The notes beneath the pieces were generated by a model. That model did no database searches. It saw nothing but the letters and a program-made list of their open reading frames with translations, and had not been told where the DNA came from. From contig NZ_JAIVAJ010000002.1 in assembly GCF_020171725.1 (NCBI RefSeq), positions 248,001 through 312,000 on the forward strand: 64,000 nucleotides of DNA, written 5' to 3'. A program made the position numbers and the translations under genes. The DNA is from Halobacillus litoralis (GTDB lineage Bacteria > Bacillota > Bacilli > Bacillales > Halobacillaceae). Below are positions 18,676 to 27,723 of this stretch, one piece after another (position 1 is the stretch's first letter; each line of letters starts with the position of its first letter).

Positions 18676-19790
18676 ATAAAACGATTACGGGAGTAGACAT
18701 CATTCGTGCTTTTGAAGAGTGGTCTCCGAAGTCTTTAGCATATGACTGGGATAACGTAGGACTGCAGGTCGGTACATTGAATAAGCCGGTTCAAAAGGTG
18801 ATGGTGACGCTTGACGTATTAGAGAATGTCGTTGATGAAGCGATCGAGAAGGGCGTAGACTTGATCATTGCCCATCACCCACTATTATTCATTAAACTTA
18901 AGCAGATTAATTTCGATACGCCTAAAGGACGGATTGTTAAAAAACTGATTCAACATGATATTACCGTTTATGCGGCACATACGAATCTGGATGCAGCTAA
19001 AGGCGGAGTCAATGACGTGATGGCGGACCTGATCGGCTTGACTCACACACAGCCGCTTGTATCGAGCGGCTCAGACAATTTAGTTAAATTGACGGTCTTT
19101 GTTCCTGAAGGCAACGCAGACGACCTACGGAATGCCTTAAGCGAAGCAGGGGCTGGTTTTATTGGGAACTACAGCCATTGTACGTATCAGTTGTCCGGTC
19201 AAGGGACATTTAAGCCTCTTGAAGGAACGAATCCTCACATAGGTGAACAGGATAAACTCGAAGTTGTCGACGAGAAGCGTATTGAAACGATCGTACCGAA
19301 GTCGAAGCTCGCTGCAGTCTTGAAATCAATGCATGCTTCTCACCCATATGAAGAAGTGGCGTATGATTTGTATCCACTACTTAACGAAGGAGAAGCGATT
19401 GGTGTAGGTCGTGTAGGAGACTTGGAGTCATCGATGTCACTCGGTGAGTTGAAAGAGTGGGTCAAAGAAAAGTTTGATGTCCCTGCTGTGCGGTTTACAG
19501 GTGACCCTGACAAAAAAGTGAAGCGAGTCGCTGTCCTAGGCGGAAGCGGGGAGGATTATATCCATCAGGCGAAGCGCAGTGGTGCTGACGTTTACATTAC
19601 AGGGGATATGACTTTCCATATTGCCCAAGACGCGCAAGCCATGGGACTCGCTCTTATAGACTCTGGACACTATTCAGAAAAGGTCATTGTTCCAAAGCTT
19701 GCTTCATTCTTAGAAGAGACATGTAATCCGGATAACCAATTGACGATTATCCAGTCTGCCTCTCATACAGAACCATTCACCTTTGGTTAA
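18672..19790 (+). CDS. yqfO: Nif3-like dinuclear metal centre protein YqfO (GTP cyclohydrolase I type 2-like)
   Basis: 372 residues, the usual length for the Bacillus form. Metal ligands H68/H69 in IIAHHPLLF and D107 in HTNLD are present, and an inserted CutA/PII-like domain lies roughly between residues 130 and 235. The family forms hexameric rings; the in vivo substrate is unclear. Its start overlaps the trmK stop. A bidirectional terminator separates it from convergent ispH. Confidence 0.92.
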   Translation: MNKTITGVDIIRAFEEWSPKSLAYDWDNVGLQVGTLNKPVQKVMVTLDVLENVVDEAIEKGVDLIIAHHPLLFIKLKQINFDTPKGRIVKKLIQHDITVYAAHTNLDAAKGGVNDVMADLIGLTHTQPLVSSGSDNLVKLTVFVPEGNADDLRNALSEAGAGFIGNYSHCTYQLSGQGTFKPLEGTNPHIGEQDKLEVVDEKRIETIVPKSKLAAVLKSMHASHPYEEVAYDLYPLLNEGEAIGVGRVGDLESSMSLGELKEWVKEKFDVPAVRFTGDPDKKVKRVAVLGGSGEDYIHQAKRSGADVYITGDMTFHIAQDAQAMGLALIDSGHYSEKVIVPKLASFLEETCNPDNQLTIIQSASHTEPFTFG

Positions 19791-19805
19791 GGAAAATTCT
19801 TTTTT

Positions 19806-19852
19806 AAAAAACGAACGGAGCATTCCTATGCGAATGCTCCGTTCGTTTTTTT
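19806..19852. terminator. Bidirectional terminator between yqfO and ispH
   Basis: A long perfect stem (AAAAACGAACGGAGCATTC with its complement) around a 6-nt loop, with A and T runs on both sides, serves both converging genes. Confidence 0.9.
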
Positions 19853-19883
19853 GATGATCTGCCTTTTCATTGAAAAGTGCGTG

Positions 19884-20843
19884 TTATTTTCTTTTTACTT
19901 TTTTGTTTGCGTGAATTTTAGGTAAAATCTTCTTCTGCTCTACTTTCGATTCACGGATCCAAGTCTCTTCATCGGATGGATCGAACTGTTCGATGAATTT
20001 GATGACTTCTTTAGTAATCGGAGTCGGTGTGGATGCGCCTGCTGTTACAGCTACTTTTTCAACGCCTTCCAACCATTCGAGATCGATTTCCGTTACGTCG
20101 GATATACGATACGCCACGGTCCCTGCTTTTTCTTGCGAAACTTGAGCAAGGCGGTTCGAGTTGTTACTTTTCGGATCACCGACTACAAGCGTCAAGTCTG
20201 CTTCTTTCGCTTGTTCAGATACGGCTTCCTGTCTCACTTGAGTTGCCATGCAGATTTCCTGCTGCTTCTCAAGCTGAGGGAACTTCTCTCTTGCTTTTTC
20301 CATAACGTCATAGACATCCCATTGACTCATCGTCGTCTGGTTTGTGATCATTAACTTATCATGATCTAGCTCAAGCTCTTCGACGTCTTCCTCAGTTTGT
20401 ACGAGGTGGACTTTCCCTGGAGCGACACCCATAGCACCTTCAGGTTCAGGGTGGCCTTTCTTCCCTACATAAATCACTTCGTAACCTTCTGCGACTTTCT
20501 TGCGGATTAAATTATGGGTATTCGTTACGTCAGGGCATGTGGCATCGAGGGTCATTAATCCCTTGTTCTTAGCTCGTTCTTTAACTTCGGGTGATACACC
20601 GTGCGCCGTGAAGATGACGGTTCCTTCGTTAATGCCTTCGAGCAGATCGAGACGATTTTCACCGTCTACAGTGATGATGCCCTCTTTATGGAAAGCATCG
20701 GTGACGTGTGAGTTGTGTACAATCATTCCTAATATATGAATAGGGCGTGGCAGGTTCGGGTCTTTTGCTGCGTTTTGAGCAATAACCATGGCGTCCACCA
20801 CACCATAACAATAACCGCGAGGGGCGATTTTAATGACTTCCAT
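19884..20843 (-). CDS. ispH: 4-hydroxy-3-methylbut-2-enyl diphosphate reductase IspH
   Basis: 319 residues. The iron-sulfur cluster ligands C12 (GYCYGV), C103 (ATCPDV) and C198 are all present, as are H43, H81 (AHGVSPE), the catalytic H131/E133 pair in GHPEPEG and DPKSNNS near residue 225. It makes IPP and DMAPP in the last step of the MEP pathway; ispG for the preceding step lies 5 kb away. Lys-rich C-terminal tail (KKVKRK). Transcribed away from cshB. Confidence 0.97.
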   Translation of the reverse strand: MEVIKIAPRGYCYGVVDAMVIAQNAAKDPNLPRPIHILGMIVHNSHVTDAFHKEGIITVDGENRLDLLEGINEGTVIFTAHGVSPEVKERAKNKGLMTLDATCPDVTNTHNLIRKKVAEGYEVIYVGKKGHPEPEGAMGVAPGKVHLVQTEEDVEELELDHDKLMITNQTTMSQWDVYDVMEKAREKFPQLEKQQEICMATQVRQEAVSEQAKEADLTLVVGDPKSNNSNRLAQVSQEKAGTVAYRISDVTEIDLEWLEGVEKVAVTAGASTPTPITKEVIKFIEQFDPSDEETWIRESKVEQKKILPKIHANKKVKRK

Positions 20844-20961
20844 TACGAGACGTCCTCCTCTAATCGTATAAGTTCCACTTTTATTATAAAGGCTAAGTCG
20901 AAAGATGACAAAGATTCTCCTTAGAATGAAAGGGAATCGTGCAATTCTACCCTACGTCTAT

Positions 20962-20967
20962 TATAAT
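20962..20967 (+). promoter_or_regulatory. -10 element of cshB within a short inverted repeat
   Basis: A perfect TATAAT sits inside CCTAC...GTAGG (20951-20955 with 20971-20975). The matching -35 is poor (GTGCAA, 17-bp spacing), so an activator or alternative element may be used. Confidence 0.4.
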
Positions 20968-21003
20968 ATAGTAGGGACATTATATATTTAAAGGAGAACG
21001 TCT

Positions 21004-22329
21004 ATGAGTCAACATACATTTGAGCAATATGCCATCAGCCCGGAAGTCAGTAATATGGTAAAAGGGCTTGGCTTTACGAAACCAACACCTATTCAGCAGA
21101 AGGTACTGCCTGCTGCTCTAAGAGGAGAAAGCTTGATCGGGCAGTCACACACAGGTTCTGGTAAAACACACGCCTATCTTCTTTCTCTATTTTCGAAGCT
21201 TGATGAGAAACGGGATCACGTACAAGTTGTCATTACGGCACCTACGAGAGAGCTTGCCATTCAAATTCATGAAGAAGTAAAAAAAGCTGTGAAATTTGCG
21301 GGAAAAGATCAAGTTTGGCGATCTAAACTCCTGATCGGAGGAACGGATAAACAGAAGATGGTCGATAAACTTTCATCCAGACCTCCTCATATCATTGTAG
21401 GGACGCCTGGTCGTATTCTTGATATGGTGAAAGAAGAAGCCGTTGATCTTCATCATGCGACGGCTTTTGTTTTGGATGAAGCAGATCTTATGCTTGATTT
21501 AGGATTTATCGAGGATGTGGATCAGATTCTTGTGAGAATGGATGAAGAAGTACAAATGCTTGTCTTCTCTGCCACCATTCCAGAACGTTTACAGCCTTTC
21601 TTAAAAAAATATTTAACAAATCCTACTCACATTCAGATTGAAGATGATAAGCCTTCACCTGAATCGATGGAACACCGTCTGGTACCGCTCCGTCATAAGC
21701 ACCCATCCGATATTATCATGGATATTTCAAAAGCGATTCAGCCTTATCTTGCCATCATCTTTACAAACGGGAAAGGTCATGCTGATGAACTGGCTGAAGC
21801 CCTCTTAAGCAAAGGGCTTGAAGTAGGAGTTCTTCACGGTGGCCTGTCACCTCGCGAAAGAAAGCGGATGTTGAAAGAACTTCAAAGTTTACGTTATCAA
21901 TATATTGTCGCAACAGACCTTGCTTCAAGAGGGATTGATATCGAAGGCGTGAGTCATGTGATCAACGCTCAGATGCCGAAGGAAGAAGAATTCTACATCC
22001 ACCGCGTCGGTCGTACAGCGCGTGCAGGACTTGAAGGGACGGCAATCAACCTTTATAAAGAAGAAGACTTCAAGCTGATTGAGAAGCTTGAGAAGAAAGG
22101 GCTGACCTTTGATTTCTACGAAGTGAAAAACGGTGAGTGGAAAGAACTGAAATCTTACAAAGAGCGTGAGACGAGGAAGCGTCCTGAATCGGATATGGAG
22201 AAGAAAGCCCGTAGTATGGTCCGTAAACCTAAAAAAGTTAAACCGGGTTACAAAAAGAAAATGAAACAAGAAAAGGATCAAAACTTAAGAAAAATGAAAC
22301 GTAAACAGTACGGAAATAAGAAAAAGTAA
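21004..22329 (+). CDS. cshB: DEAD-box RNA helicase CshB
   Basis: 441 residues. Q motif (FTKPTPIQQ), Walker A SHTGSGKT (48-55), DEAD box as VLDEAD near 156-161, SAT near 195, and the HRVGRTAR arginine-finger motif (about 336-343). The C-terminal 90 residues are very basic (KKPKKVKPGYKKKMKQ) and likely bind RNA. CshB is a cold-shock helicase in Bacillus. ATG behind AAAGGAGAACG. nfo follows after 12 nt. Confidence 0.94.
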   Translation: MSQHTFEQYAISPEVSNMVKGLGFTKPTPIQQKVLPAALRGESLIGQSHTGSGKTHAYLLSLFSKLDEKRDHVQVVITAPTRELAIQIHEEVKKAVKFAGKDQVWRSKLLIGGTDKQKMVDKLSSRPPHIIVGTPGRILDMVKEEAVDLHHATAFVLDEADLMLDLGFIEDVDQILVRMDEEVQMLVFSATIPERLQPFLKKYLTNPTHIQIEDDKPSPESMEHRLVPLRHKHPSDIIMDISKAIQPYLAIIFTNGKGHADELAEALLSKGLEVGVLHGGLSPRERKRMLKELQSLRYQYIVATDLASRGIDIEGVSHVINAQMPKEEEFYIHRVGRTARAGLEGTAINLYKEEDFKLIEKLEKKGLTFDFYEVKNGEWKELKSYKERETRKRPESDMEKKARSMVRKPKKVKPGYKKKMKQEKDQNLRKMKRKQYGNKKK

Positions 22330-22341
22330 GGCAGGGATAAC

Positions 22342-23235
22342 ATGGTCAAAATTGGTTCACATGTATCGATGAAAGGGAAGAAAATGCTTCTGGGTGCAAG
22401 TGAAGAAGCGGCATCATATGGCTCCGGTACTTTTATGATCTATACAGGAGCACCACAGAATACGAGACGCCGCCCGATCGAAGAGCTGAATATCGAAGCC
22501 GGCCGTGAGCATATGAAAGAAAACGGCATTGAGGACATCGTCGTCCACGCCCCTTACATTATTAACGTGGGGAATACGACGAAGCCGGAGACCTTCCAGC
22601 TCGGTGTTGACTTTTTAAGAAGCGAGATTGAACGTACAGAGGCACTGGGGGCGAAGCAGATCGTTCTGCACCCAGGGTCTCACGTTGGTCAAGGAGTGGA
22701 CAAAGGACTACCTAAAATCATTGAAGGATTGAACGAAGTCCTCCACAAAGATCAGAATGTTCAAATCGCTCTGGAAACGATGGCAGGAAAAGGCTCGGAA
22801 ATCGGTAGAAGTTTTGACGAACTGGCCAAGATCATCGATGGTGTCACGATGAACGAGAAGCTTTCTGTTTGTATGGACACATGTCACATCCACGACGCGG
22901 GATACAACGTGGTGGAAGACTTTGACGGAGTATTGGATGAATTCGACCGCATAGTCGGCCTGGATCGTCTGAAGGTGGTGCACGTCAACGACAGTAAAAA
23001 CGTCCGCGGTGCTCAGAAAGACCGCCACGAGAACATCGGGTTCGGCCACATCGGCTTTAAAGCCCTTCACAAAGTGATTCATCACCCATCGCTTAAGGAT
23101 CTGCCTAAAATTCTTGAGACTCCTTATGTGGGAGAGGACAAGAAGAATAAAAAGCCACCTTATCGTTTCGAAATTGAGATGGTGAAAGAGGGCACGTTTG
23201 ATGAGCAACTTAAAGAAAAAATCATGGCCCAATAA
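22342..23235 (+). CDS. nfo: Endonuclease IV (apurinic/apyrimidinic endonuclease)
   Basis: 297 residues with TIM-barrel metal-site motifs: GSHVSM at the start, HAPYIINV near 69-76, LHPGSHVG near 112-119, [12 protein letters not shown] and [26 protein letters not shown]. These supply the three-zinc ligands. It incises DNA at abasic sites in base excision repair; in spore formers it also protects germinating spores. Co-transcribed with cshB; a terminator follows. Confidence 0.97.
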   Translation: MVKIGSHVSMKGKKMLLGASEEAASYGSGTFMIYTGAPQNTRRRPIEELNIEAGREHMKENGIEDIVVHAPYIINVGNTTKPETFQLGVDFLRSEIERTEALGAKQIVLHPGSHVGQGVDKGLPKIIEGLNEVLHKDQNVQIALETMAGKGSEIGRSFDELAKIIDGVTMNEKLSVCMDTCHIHDAGYNVVEDFDGVLDEFDRIVGLDRLKVVHVNDSKNVRGAQKDRHENIGFGHIGFKALHKVIHHPSLKDLPKILETPYVGEDKKNKKPPYRFEIEMVKEGTFDEQLKEKIMAQ

Positions 23236-23240
23236 ATAGA

Positions 23241-23285
23241 AAAAAAGTTCAATCCGGTGCAACCGTGCCGGATTGAACTTTTTTT
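23241..23285. terminator. Rho-independent terminator after nfo
   Basis: A 17-bp perfect stem (AAAAAAGTTCAATCCGG with its complement at 23268-23284), flanked by A and T runs and able to act in both directions. Confidence 0.9.
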
Positions 23286-23426
23286 ATGAAGACCATTATT
23301 CTGGGCGGGACAATGATAATTTTTGACGTAGTGCTGATTGAAAAATGAGGCAGGACATGTCGAATGGGCGAGGCGAATAAAGTCGAACTTCTTCTAACTT
23401 AGGGGCATTATCGTCTGTTTGTTGTC

Positions 23427-23711
23427 TTATTCCAACCAGTGTGATACACCATACTCATGGGCAAGTTTTTTAAGTAATTTGTTGACGGAGCGTGCGGTGT
23501 CATTTGACGTGATAGCGGCTAGTTTTTTCAACATTTTCTTTCTTCCTTCAGGATCAAACGGATTTTCTTTATTTTTTTTCAATGCGGTGACAATTGCCTC
23601 TGCTTCGGGCTTTGAAATGGAAATGTTGTACTTCTTGCTGTACTCCAGCACTTCGCGGACGGTTAAGCTTTTTAACTTTTGGGTAACTAACTGTTGTGCC
23701 CAGACTTTCAT
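23427..23711 (-). CDS. yqfT: DUF2624 family protein (YqfT)
   Basis: 94 residues from the ATG at 23711, which has GGAGAGGGG correctly spaced upstream; two in-frame ATGs at 23717 and 23729 are too close to that site or inside it. The protein is small, helical and basic (KVWAQQLVTQKLKSLT... ARSVNKLLKKLAHEYG) and matches the DUF2624/YqfT family encoded next to nfo in Bacillus. Function unknown. It converges on nfo, with a 140-nt spacer that shows no other gene. Confidence 0.75.
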   Translation of the reverse strand: MKVWAQQLVTQKLKSLTVREVLEYSKKYNISISKPEAEAIVTALKKNKENPFDPEGRKKMLKKLAAITSNDTARSVNKLLKKLAHEYGVSHWLE

Positions 23712-23803
23712 AGACATTCCCCTCTCCATTTCGGTATCTTTACACCTTATGAAAAGGGGGAAGATATTGTGTTTTTAAAAAATTTCGTCTATGAGTAAAT
23801 GGT

Positions 23804-23832
23804 TTGCAATCGAACGATGCATCGGTTAGTAT
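23804..23832 (+). promoter_or_regulatory. Candidate SigA promoter of the SLT-domain gene
   Basis: TTGCAA at 23804-23809, a 17-bp spacer, and TAGTAT at 23827-23832, 74 nt before the start codon. Confidence 0.45.
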
Positions 23833-23906
23833 ATGCCAATGGGTCCAGAGCGTATGCTAGTCGAAAGTACTAGATCGATGGAACAGGTTAAAGGAGTGAA
23901 ACATTT

Positions 23907-24638
23907 ATGAAACGTGTACAACCCCTCATACAAATTGGAGTTGCCGTTCTCCTCGTGGCAGGCACCTTCTTTGTTGTGAATGAAGTTCAAAAGCAACAAT
24001 CAGAAGATCTGGCAGAAGAGAATGAACGCTTGGAAAATAAGAATGAAAAACTGGAGAACAAAAACGAAACGTTAACCTCTACGAATGACTATTTGAAGCA
24101 GCAGTCAAACGAGGACGCTAAGAAAGAGAATGGCTATTACACCTGGCCGAAAATGGAGCAAAAAGCAGAGCAGCTTGTCACCGAAAGTAATGGTGAATTC
24201 AAAAAAACATGGGCTTTGTATTTGGTAAGGGAAGCGAAACGTTATGATATTGACCCATATCTAGCTTACGAACTCCTCAAAGTTGAAACAGGTGGAACGT
24301 TCGATCCTGATTTAGTGGGCCCTGAAACGAAATATGGACATGCTTACGGCATGAGCCAATTTATGAAGAACACGGCACCTTGGATTGCTGATATGGCAGG
24401 GCTGCCTTACGAAGATGAGTTGCTATTCGACCCGTATTATTCCATGCAATTATCCTTAGTATATTTAGATTTTCTACACAATGAATACGGAAATTGGGAC
24501 GAAGCATTGACGGCTTATCACCGAGGAATGGGTGGCCTTGAAGATTATAAAGAAGAGAATGGACATGCCAGAAGCTGGTATGCCAAAGAAATTCAAAATA
24601 AAGCAGAGAACCACACAACAGTAGCTCTTGCCAATTAA
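23907..24638 (+). CDS. Membrane-anchored lytic transglycosylase (SLT domain)
   Basis: 243 residues. An N-terminal anchor (about 8-26) leads into a strong coiled coil (30-70, heptads of LEN/KNE), then a lysozyme-like SLT domain from about 105 to 230. The likely catalytic Glu is E127 in LKVETGG, with AYGMSQFM, the second SLT motif, near 145-152 and AYHRGMGG near 206-213. Such enzymes cleave glycan strands of peptidoglycan; the coiled coil suggests oligomerisation or spacing from the membrane. ATG behind AAAGGAG. It is a single-gene unit ending in a terminator. Confidence 0.85.
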   Translation: MKRVQPLIQIGVAVLLVAGTFFVVNEVQKQQSEDLAEENERLENKNEKLENKNETLTSTNDYLKQQSNEDAKKENGYYTWPKMEQKAEQLVTESNGEFKKTWALYLVREAKRYDIDPYLAYELLKVETGGTFDPDLVGPETKYGHAYGMSQFMKNTAPWIADMAGLPYEDELLFDPYYSMQLSLVYLDFLHNEYGNWDEALTAYHRGMGGLEDYKEENGHARSWYAKEIQNKAENHTTVALAN

Positions 24639-24640
24639 TC

Positions 24641-24671
24641 AAAAAGCCCGTCCTTCGAGGACGGGCTTTTA
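24641..24671 (+). terminator. Terminator, first of two near-identical copies
   Basis: AAAAAGCCCGTCC pairs with GGACGGGCTTTT around TTCGA. The same 31 bp recur with one change at 24984-25014, on the far side of the dispersed repeat. Confidence 0.85.
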
Positions 24672-24983
24672 CAGGATGTCGAGAAAGTCCTATCGGTTCT
24701 TATAAAGTTTGAGAAGCGGTGTTGGCGAAACAACTCGCTTTCCGTGGGCGTCCGCTGAGTCTCCTCGCTCTCTTCGATCGCTGCGGGGTCTCATCTGTAC
24801 TCTGCTCCCACAGGAGACTCGCTGTTTCGCCAACACCTTTATGAAGTGGAGACAGAACCTCTTATGCTACCGTCCGAAAAAGGCGATGATGGCACTGAAT
24901 CGTGTTCGGGTTTCCGTAGCCACGCTCGGTTCTGTTCTCCACATTTGTAACAGAATCGTTCTCCAACCTTTTTCAACAGACTG
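24672..24983. repeat. Dispersed non-coding repeat, long copy (about 310 bp)
   Basis: This fills most of the 477-base gap after the SLT gene. It contains a perfect 14-bp inverted repeat, GGTGTTGGCGAAAC at 24718-24731 with its complement at 24824-24837, that continues imperfectly inward (CTCGC, CCGTGGG/CCCACAG) to make a large hairpin. Blocks of it recur at 48888-49043: AGAAAGTC..ATCGGTTCT at the left, GCGGTGTTGNCGAAACA with CTCGCTTTCC in the middle, and GTAACAGAANCGTTCT..CAACAGNCTGAAA at the right. It encodes no plausible protein. It resembles the non-autonomous hairpin repeats common in Bacillaceae intergenic DNA. Confidence 0.75.
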
Positions 24984-25014
24984 AAAAAGCCCGTCCTTTG
25001 AGGACGGGCTTTTA
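24984..25014 (+). terminator. Terminator, second copy
   Basis: Differs from 24641-24671 by one base in the loop (TTTGA instead of TTCGA). It abuts the right end of the dispersed repeat. Confidence 0.8.
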
Positions 25015-25115
25015 TATTGATGATGGAGAGGAGCGTCTTTCCAACAAATGCCTCGTTAAAAAGAGTCGTTCAACACATACTATAAACGATTCTCTAATTA
25101 GAAAGCGAGGTATGT

Positions 25116-25598
25116 ATGATGAAAGATGAAAAAGATACTGTTGAGCTTGAGAATCATTCCTCCGATGAAGAATATCGGGAAGGTACAATTACAGATGGGG
25201 AAACCCAAAAAGCTCCTGAACACGGCGATGAACGTGAACAGGTTGCGGAAACGGTTGATGACCACGGGCGGGGTCCTAACCAGCCTGTGTACGGGGAAAG
25301 CTATGAAGAAGAGTATGCAGAGCAGGCGGCGGTCGCACCTATCCATGAGCCTGTTGTAAATAGAGAGCAAGAGACAAACATGCAGGACGATGTGAAAGTC
25401 GGCATGGGATGGATCGGGCTGTCAGCTGCCATCCTGTCCTTCTTTTTCGCACCGCTCATTTTAGGGGCGGCTGGGATCATATTTGGTGTAATTGGCAAGC
25501 GTCAAGGTGCTGATTCACTTGGGAATATGGCGATTATCGTCAGTGTGATTTCCATTCTTTTCTCCTTATTCTTTACGCCGATCATCAATTTCATTTAA
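25116..25598 (+). CDS. yqfX: DUF4190-type membrane protein (YqfX-like)
   Basis: 160 residues. The first 95 are very acidic and disordered-looking (rich in Glu, Asp, Gln). Residues about 97-160 form two membrane spans separated by GVIGKRQGADSLGN, the DUF4190 pattern. B. subtilis yqfX also lies next to ispG. Two adjacent ATGs (25116, 25119) follow GCGAGG; either is possible. Function unknown. It converges on ispG across a shared terminator. Confidence 0.75.
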   Translation: MMKDEKDTVELENHSSDEEYREGTITDGETQKAPEHGDEREQVAETVDDHGRGPNQPVYGESYEEEYAEQAAVAPIHEPVVNREQETNMQDDVKVGMGWIGLSAAILSFFFAPLILGAAGIIFGVIGKRQGADSLGNMAIIVSVISILFSLFFTPIINFI

Positions 25599-25600
25599 AC

Positions 25601-25632
25601 AAAAAAAGCTGGGATCTAGTCCCAGCTTTTTT
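25601..25632. terminator. Bidirectional terminator between yqfX and ispG
   Basis: AAAAAAAGCTGGGA pairs with TCCCAGCTTTTTT around a short loop, serving both converging genes. Confidence 0.9.
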
Positions 25633-25634
25633 CG

Positions 25635-26744
25635 TTATGCTTCTTGTTCTTCTTTTTCTTTACGCTGCTTTTCGTAATGTTCTTCAGCGAGTTTATCGAC
25701 TTCTTTCTTCAACTCTTCGACCATGATGTCTTCTGGTACTTTACGGATGATTTCTCCGTGACGGAAGAGAAGACCTTCTCCTCTTGCACCAGCAATTCCG
25801 ATGTCTGCTTCACGAGCTTCACCAGGACCGTTTACAGCACAGCCTAGAACGGCTACTTTGATCGGTGCCTTAATGTTCTGGATGTACTCTTCCACTTCAT
25901 TGGCAATCGAGATCAGGTCGATTTCGATTCGTCCACAAGTCGGACAGGAAATTAATGTAGCGGCGTTGGCAGCTAAACCGAAGGACTTCAACAGTTCCTT
26001 CGCGACTTTTACTTCTTCAACGGGATCAGCACTTAGGCTGATTCGAACCGTACTTCCGATTCCTTTACTTAAGATTGCTCCAAGTCCAGCAGCACTCTTA
26101 ACCGTTCCGGCGAACAGCGTTCCGGACTCGGTAATCCCTAAGTGGATCGGGTAATCGAAAGCAGCTGCTGCCTTCTCATAAGCGTCAATTGCAAGTTTAA
26201 CGTCTGACGCTTTCAGAGAGACAATGATGTCGTGAAAGTCGAGGTCTTCCAAGATTTTGATGTGATGTAGAGCACTCTCAACCATACCTTCAGCTGTAGG
26301 GTAGCCGTATTTCTCAAGGATGTGTCGTTCAAGGGATCCGGCGTTAACTCCGATACGGATTGGAATGCCCTTAGCTTTTGCTGCTTTCACAACGGCTTCG
26401 ACTTTTTCCCGTTTCCCGATATTCCCTGGGTTGATTCTGATTTTATCCGCTCCGCCTTCAATAGCTTTCAGAGCTTTTTTATAGTCAAAGTGGATGTCTA
26501 CAACAAGCGGGATGTTGATCCGTTTTTTGATTTCAGGAATCGCATTTGCTGCGCGGTCATCCGGGCAGGCTACACGTACGATTTGACACCCTGCTTCTTC
26601 TAATCGTTTAATTTCTGCTACAGTTGCTTCAACGTCGTGTGTCTTCGTCGTTGTCATAGACTGGATGACGACTTCATCAGATCCGCCAATCGTTATGTCT
26701 CCGACTTTTACAGGACGTGTATCTTTTCTGTGCGTAATGGCCAT
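25635..26744 (-). CDS. ispG: 4-hydroxy-3-methylbut-2-en-1-yl diphosphate synthase IspG (GcpE)
   Basis: 369 residues. An N-terminal TIM barrel ([16 protein letters not shown] near 28-43, RINPGNIG) is followed by the iron-sulfur domain with ligands C267, C270, C302 and E309 ([15 protein letters not shown]). It performs the penultimate step of the MEP pathway, upstream of IspH. The C-terminal tail is Lys/Glu-rich and longer than needed for the fold. Start ATG with AAAGGAGCGA upstream on the minus strand. Confidence 0.97.
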   Translation of the reverse strand: MAITHRKDTRPVKVGDITIGGSDEVVIQSMTTTKTHDVEATVAEIKRLEEAGCQIVRVACPDDRAANAIPEIKKRINIPLVVDIHFDYKKALKAIEGGADKIRINPGNIGKREKVEAVVKAAKAKGIPIRIGVNAGSLERHILEKYGYPTAEGMVESALHHIKILEDLDFHDIIVSLKASDVKLAIDAYEKAAAAFDYPIHLGITESGTLFAGTVKSAAGLGAILSKGIGSTVRISLSADPVEEVKVAKELLKSFGLAANAATLISCPTCGRIEIDLISIANEVEEYIQNIKAPIKVAVLGCAVNGPGEAREADIGIAGARGEGLLFRHGEIIRKVPEDIMVEELKKEVDKLAEEHYEKQRKEKEEQEA

Positions 26745-27004
26745 TTCATATCGCTCCTTTATATAGTCACAAAAGGTTGCAAGACTATCGTTCCAACCCT
26801 CATTATAAGGGCTTCCTTCCTAAATGAGAAGTCAATCAACTCAAAAGTAGCCCATTTCATGTAAAAATAATGTAAATGGGGTGATAAACATGTCAAATTA
26901 TATCATGGACAACTGTTTTATAAAAATCATTTGAGTTTCATGAAACGTTTAGCAATGATCGTTCGTATAACAGGTAATAAGATACGAAAAGGAGTGTGTG
27001 CTCT

Positions 27005-27652
27005 TTGCTTTCATATGATTGGATTGCTCTCATTATAACTTTGCTCGGTACGATGTTTCTCATCGGTGAACTTCTCGTGAATATGAGAGGCTTGTTCGGG
27101 CTGATCGGCCTCGGATTTATTACCGTTTACTTTTCGTCGTATTTGAGTACCGATATGTTCATTGTCATGATGCTCGTTTATTTCCTCGGCATCGCCCTCA
27201 TGATCATCGACGGAAAACTCATTAATGACGGGACGCTTGCCATGATCGGTGGTGCAACGACGATACTTGCGGTAGGCTTGAGTGCACCGAACTGGGTGGC
27301 CGGACTCTACAGCATCATCGGTGTCATTTTAGGTGGTGCAGCATCCCTGCTTTTCTTAAGAGTATTCAAAAGAAGGAAAATGTGGACAAAAATCACGCTG
27401 GTCGATCAATTGTCTTCAGAAATGGGCTACAATTCTCTGAAGGAATCTTATCAGAACCTCGTCGGTCAAACAGGAGTCGCTATGACCGACATGCGACCAG
27501 TCGGTACAATACAAGTGGATCAGGAAGAATACAGTGCGGTGACGAATGGAACATGGATCTCAAAAGGGGATGATGTTACCGTCGTTTCTGTAGATGGGAC
27601 TAAAATCTTAGTGAAGAAGTTGGAAGATAACGAAACATTTACCTCTTCTTAA
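27005..27652 (+). CDS. NfeD family membrane protein, short form
   Basis: 215 residues from the TTG at 27005, placed 8 nt after AAAAGGAGTG; GTG at 26996 is inside that site. About four membrane spans (residues 5-60, 67-105) are followed by a C-terminal NfeD OB-fold region with the typical LVGQTGVAMTDMRPVGTIQ and VTVVSVDGTKILVKKLE. NfeD proteins partner flotillins, but there is no protease domain here and no flotillin gene beside it; the flotillin C-terminus at the start of the window is 27 kb away. The 260-bp divergent region before it carries both promoters and no gene. Confidence 0.82.
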   Translation: MLSYDWIALIITLLGTMFLIGELLVNMRGLFGLIGLGFITVYFSSYLSTDMFIVMMLVYFLGIALMIIDGKLINDGTLAMIGGATTILAVGLSAPNWVAGLYSIIGVILGGAASLLFLRVFKRRKMWTKITLVDQLSSEMGYNSLKESYQNLVGQTGVAMTDMRPVGTIQVDQEEYSAVTNGTWISKGDDVTVVSVDGTKILVKKLEDNETFTSS

Positions 27653-27686
27653 CAAAACATTAACACTCCGTTGTCATAATTTGAAT
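27638..27686 (+). promoter_or_regulatory. Candidate PhoP-box cluster and promoter of the chemoreceptor gene
   Basis: Hexamers at exact 11-bp steps: TTTACC (27638), TTAACA (27649), TTAACA (27660), TTGTCA (27671). Two match the PhoP consensus TT(A/C/T)A(C/T)A perfectly. A -10-like TTGAAT lies at 27681-27686, 15 bp after the third repeat, close to the 14-bp spacing seen at pstS. The first box overlaps the end of the NfeD gene. Confidence 0.5.
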
Positions 27687-27723
27687 GGGAAAGAAAATTC
27701 AAGAGATAATGGAGTGTTTATTC

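Noticed and set aside
23419..23778. A plus-strand frame opposite yqfT
   Set aside because: Complement of a better gene with a good ribosome site and a known family; the plus frame has no start signal.
24672..24983. A transposable element with its own transposase
   Set aside because: The element is too short and has no credible coding capacity; at most it is non-autonomous.
24709..24984. A 91-codon frame inside the dispersed repeat
   Set aside because: It follows the hairpin arms of the repeat, has no ribosome site and biased composition, and the shorter repeat copy does not keep the frame.
26745..27004. A possible small RNA or gene in the ispG/NfeD divergent gap
   Set aside because: Only a weak imperfect inverted repeat (CCCATTTCAT with ATGTAAATGGG) and promoter-like AT-rich DNA are seen; nothing supports an RNA gene.
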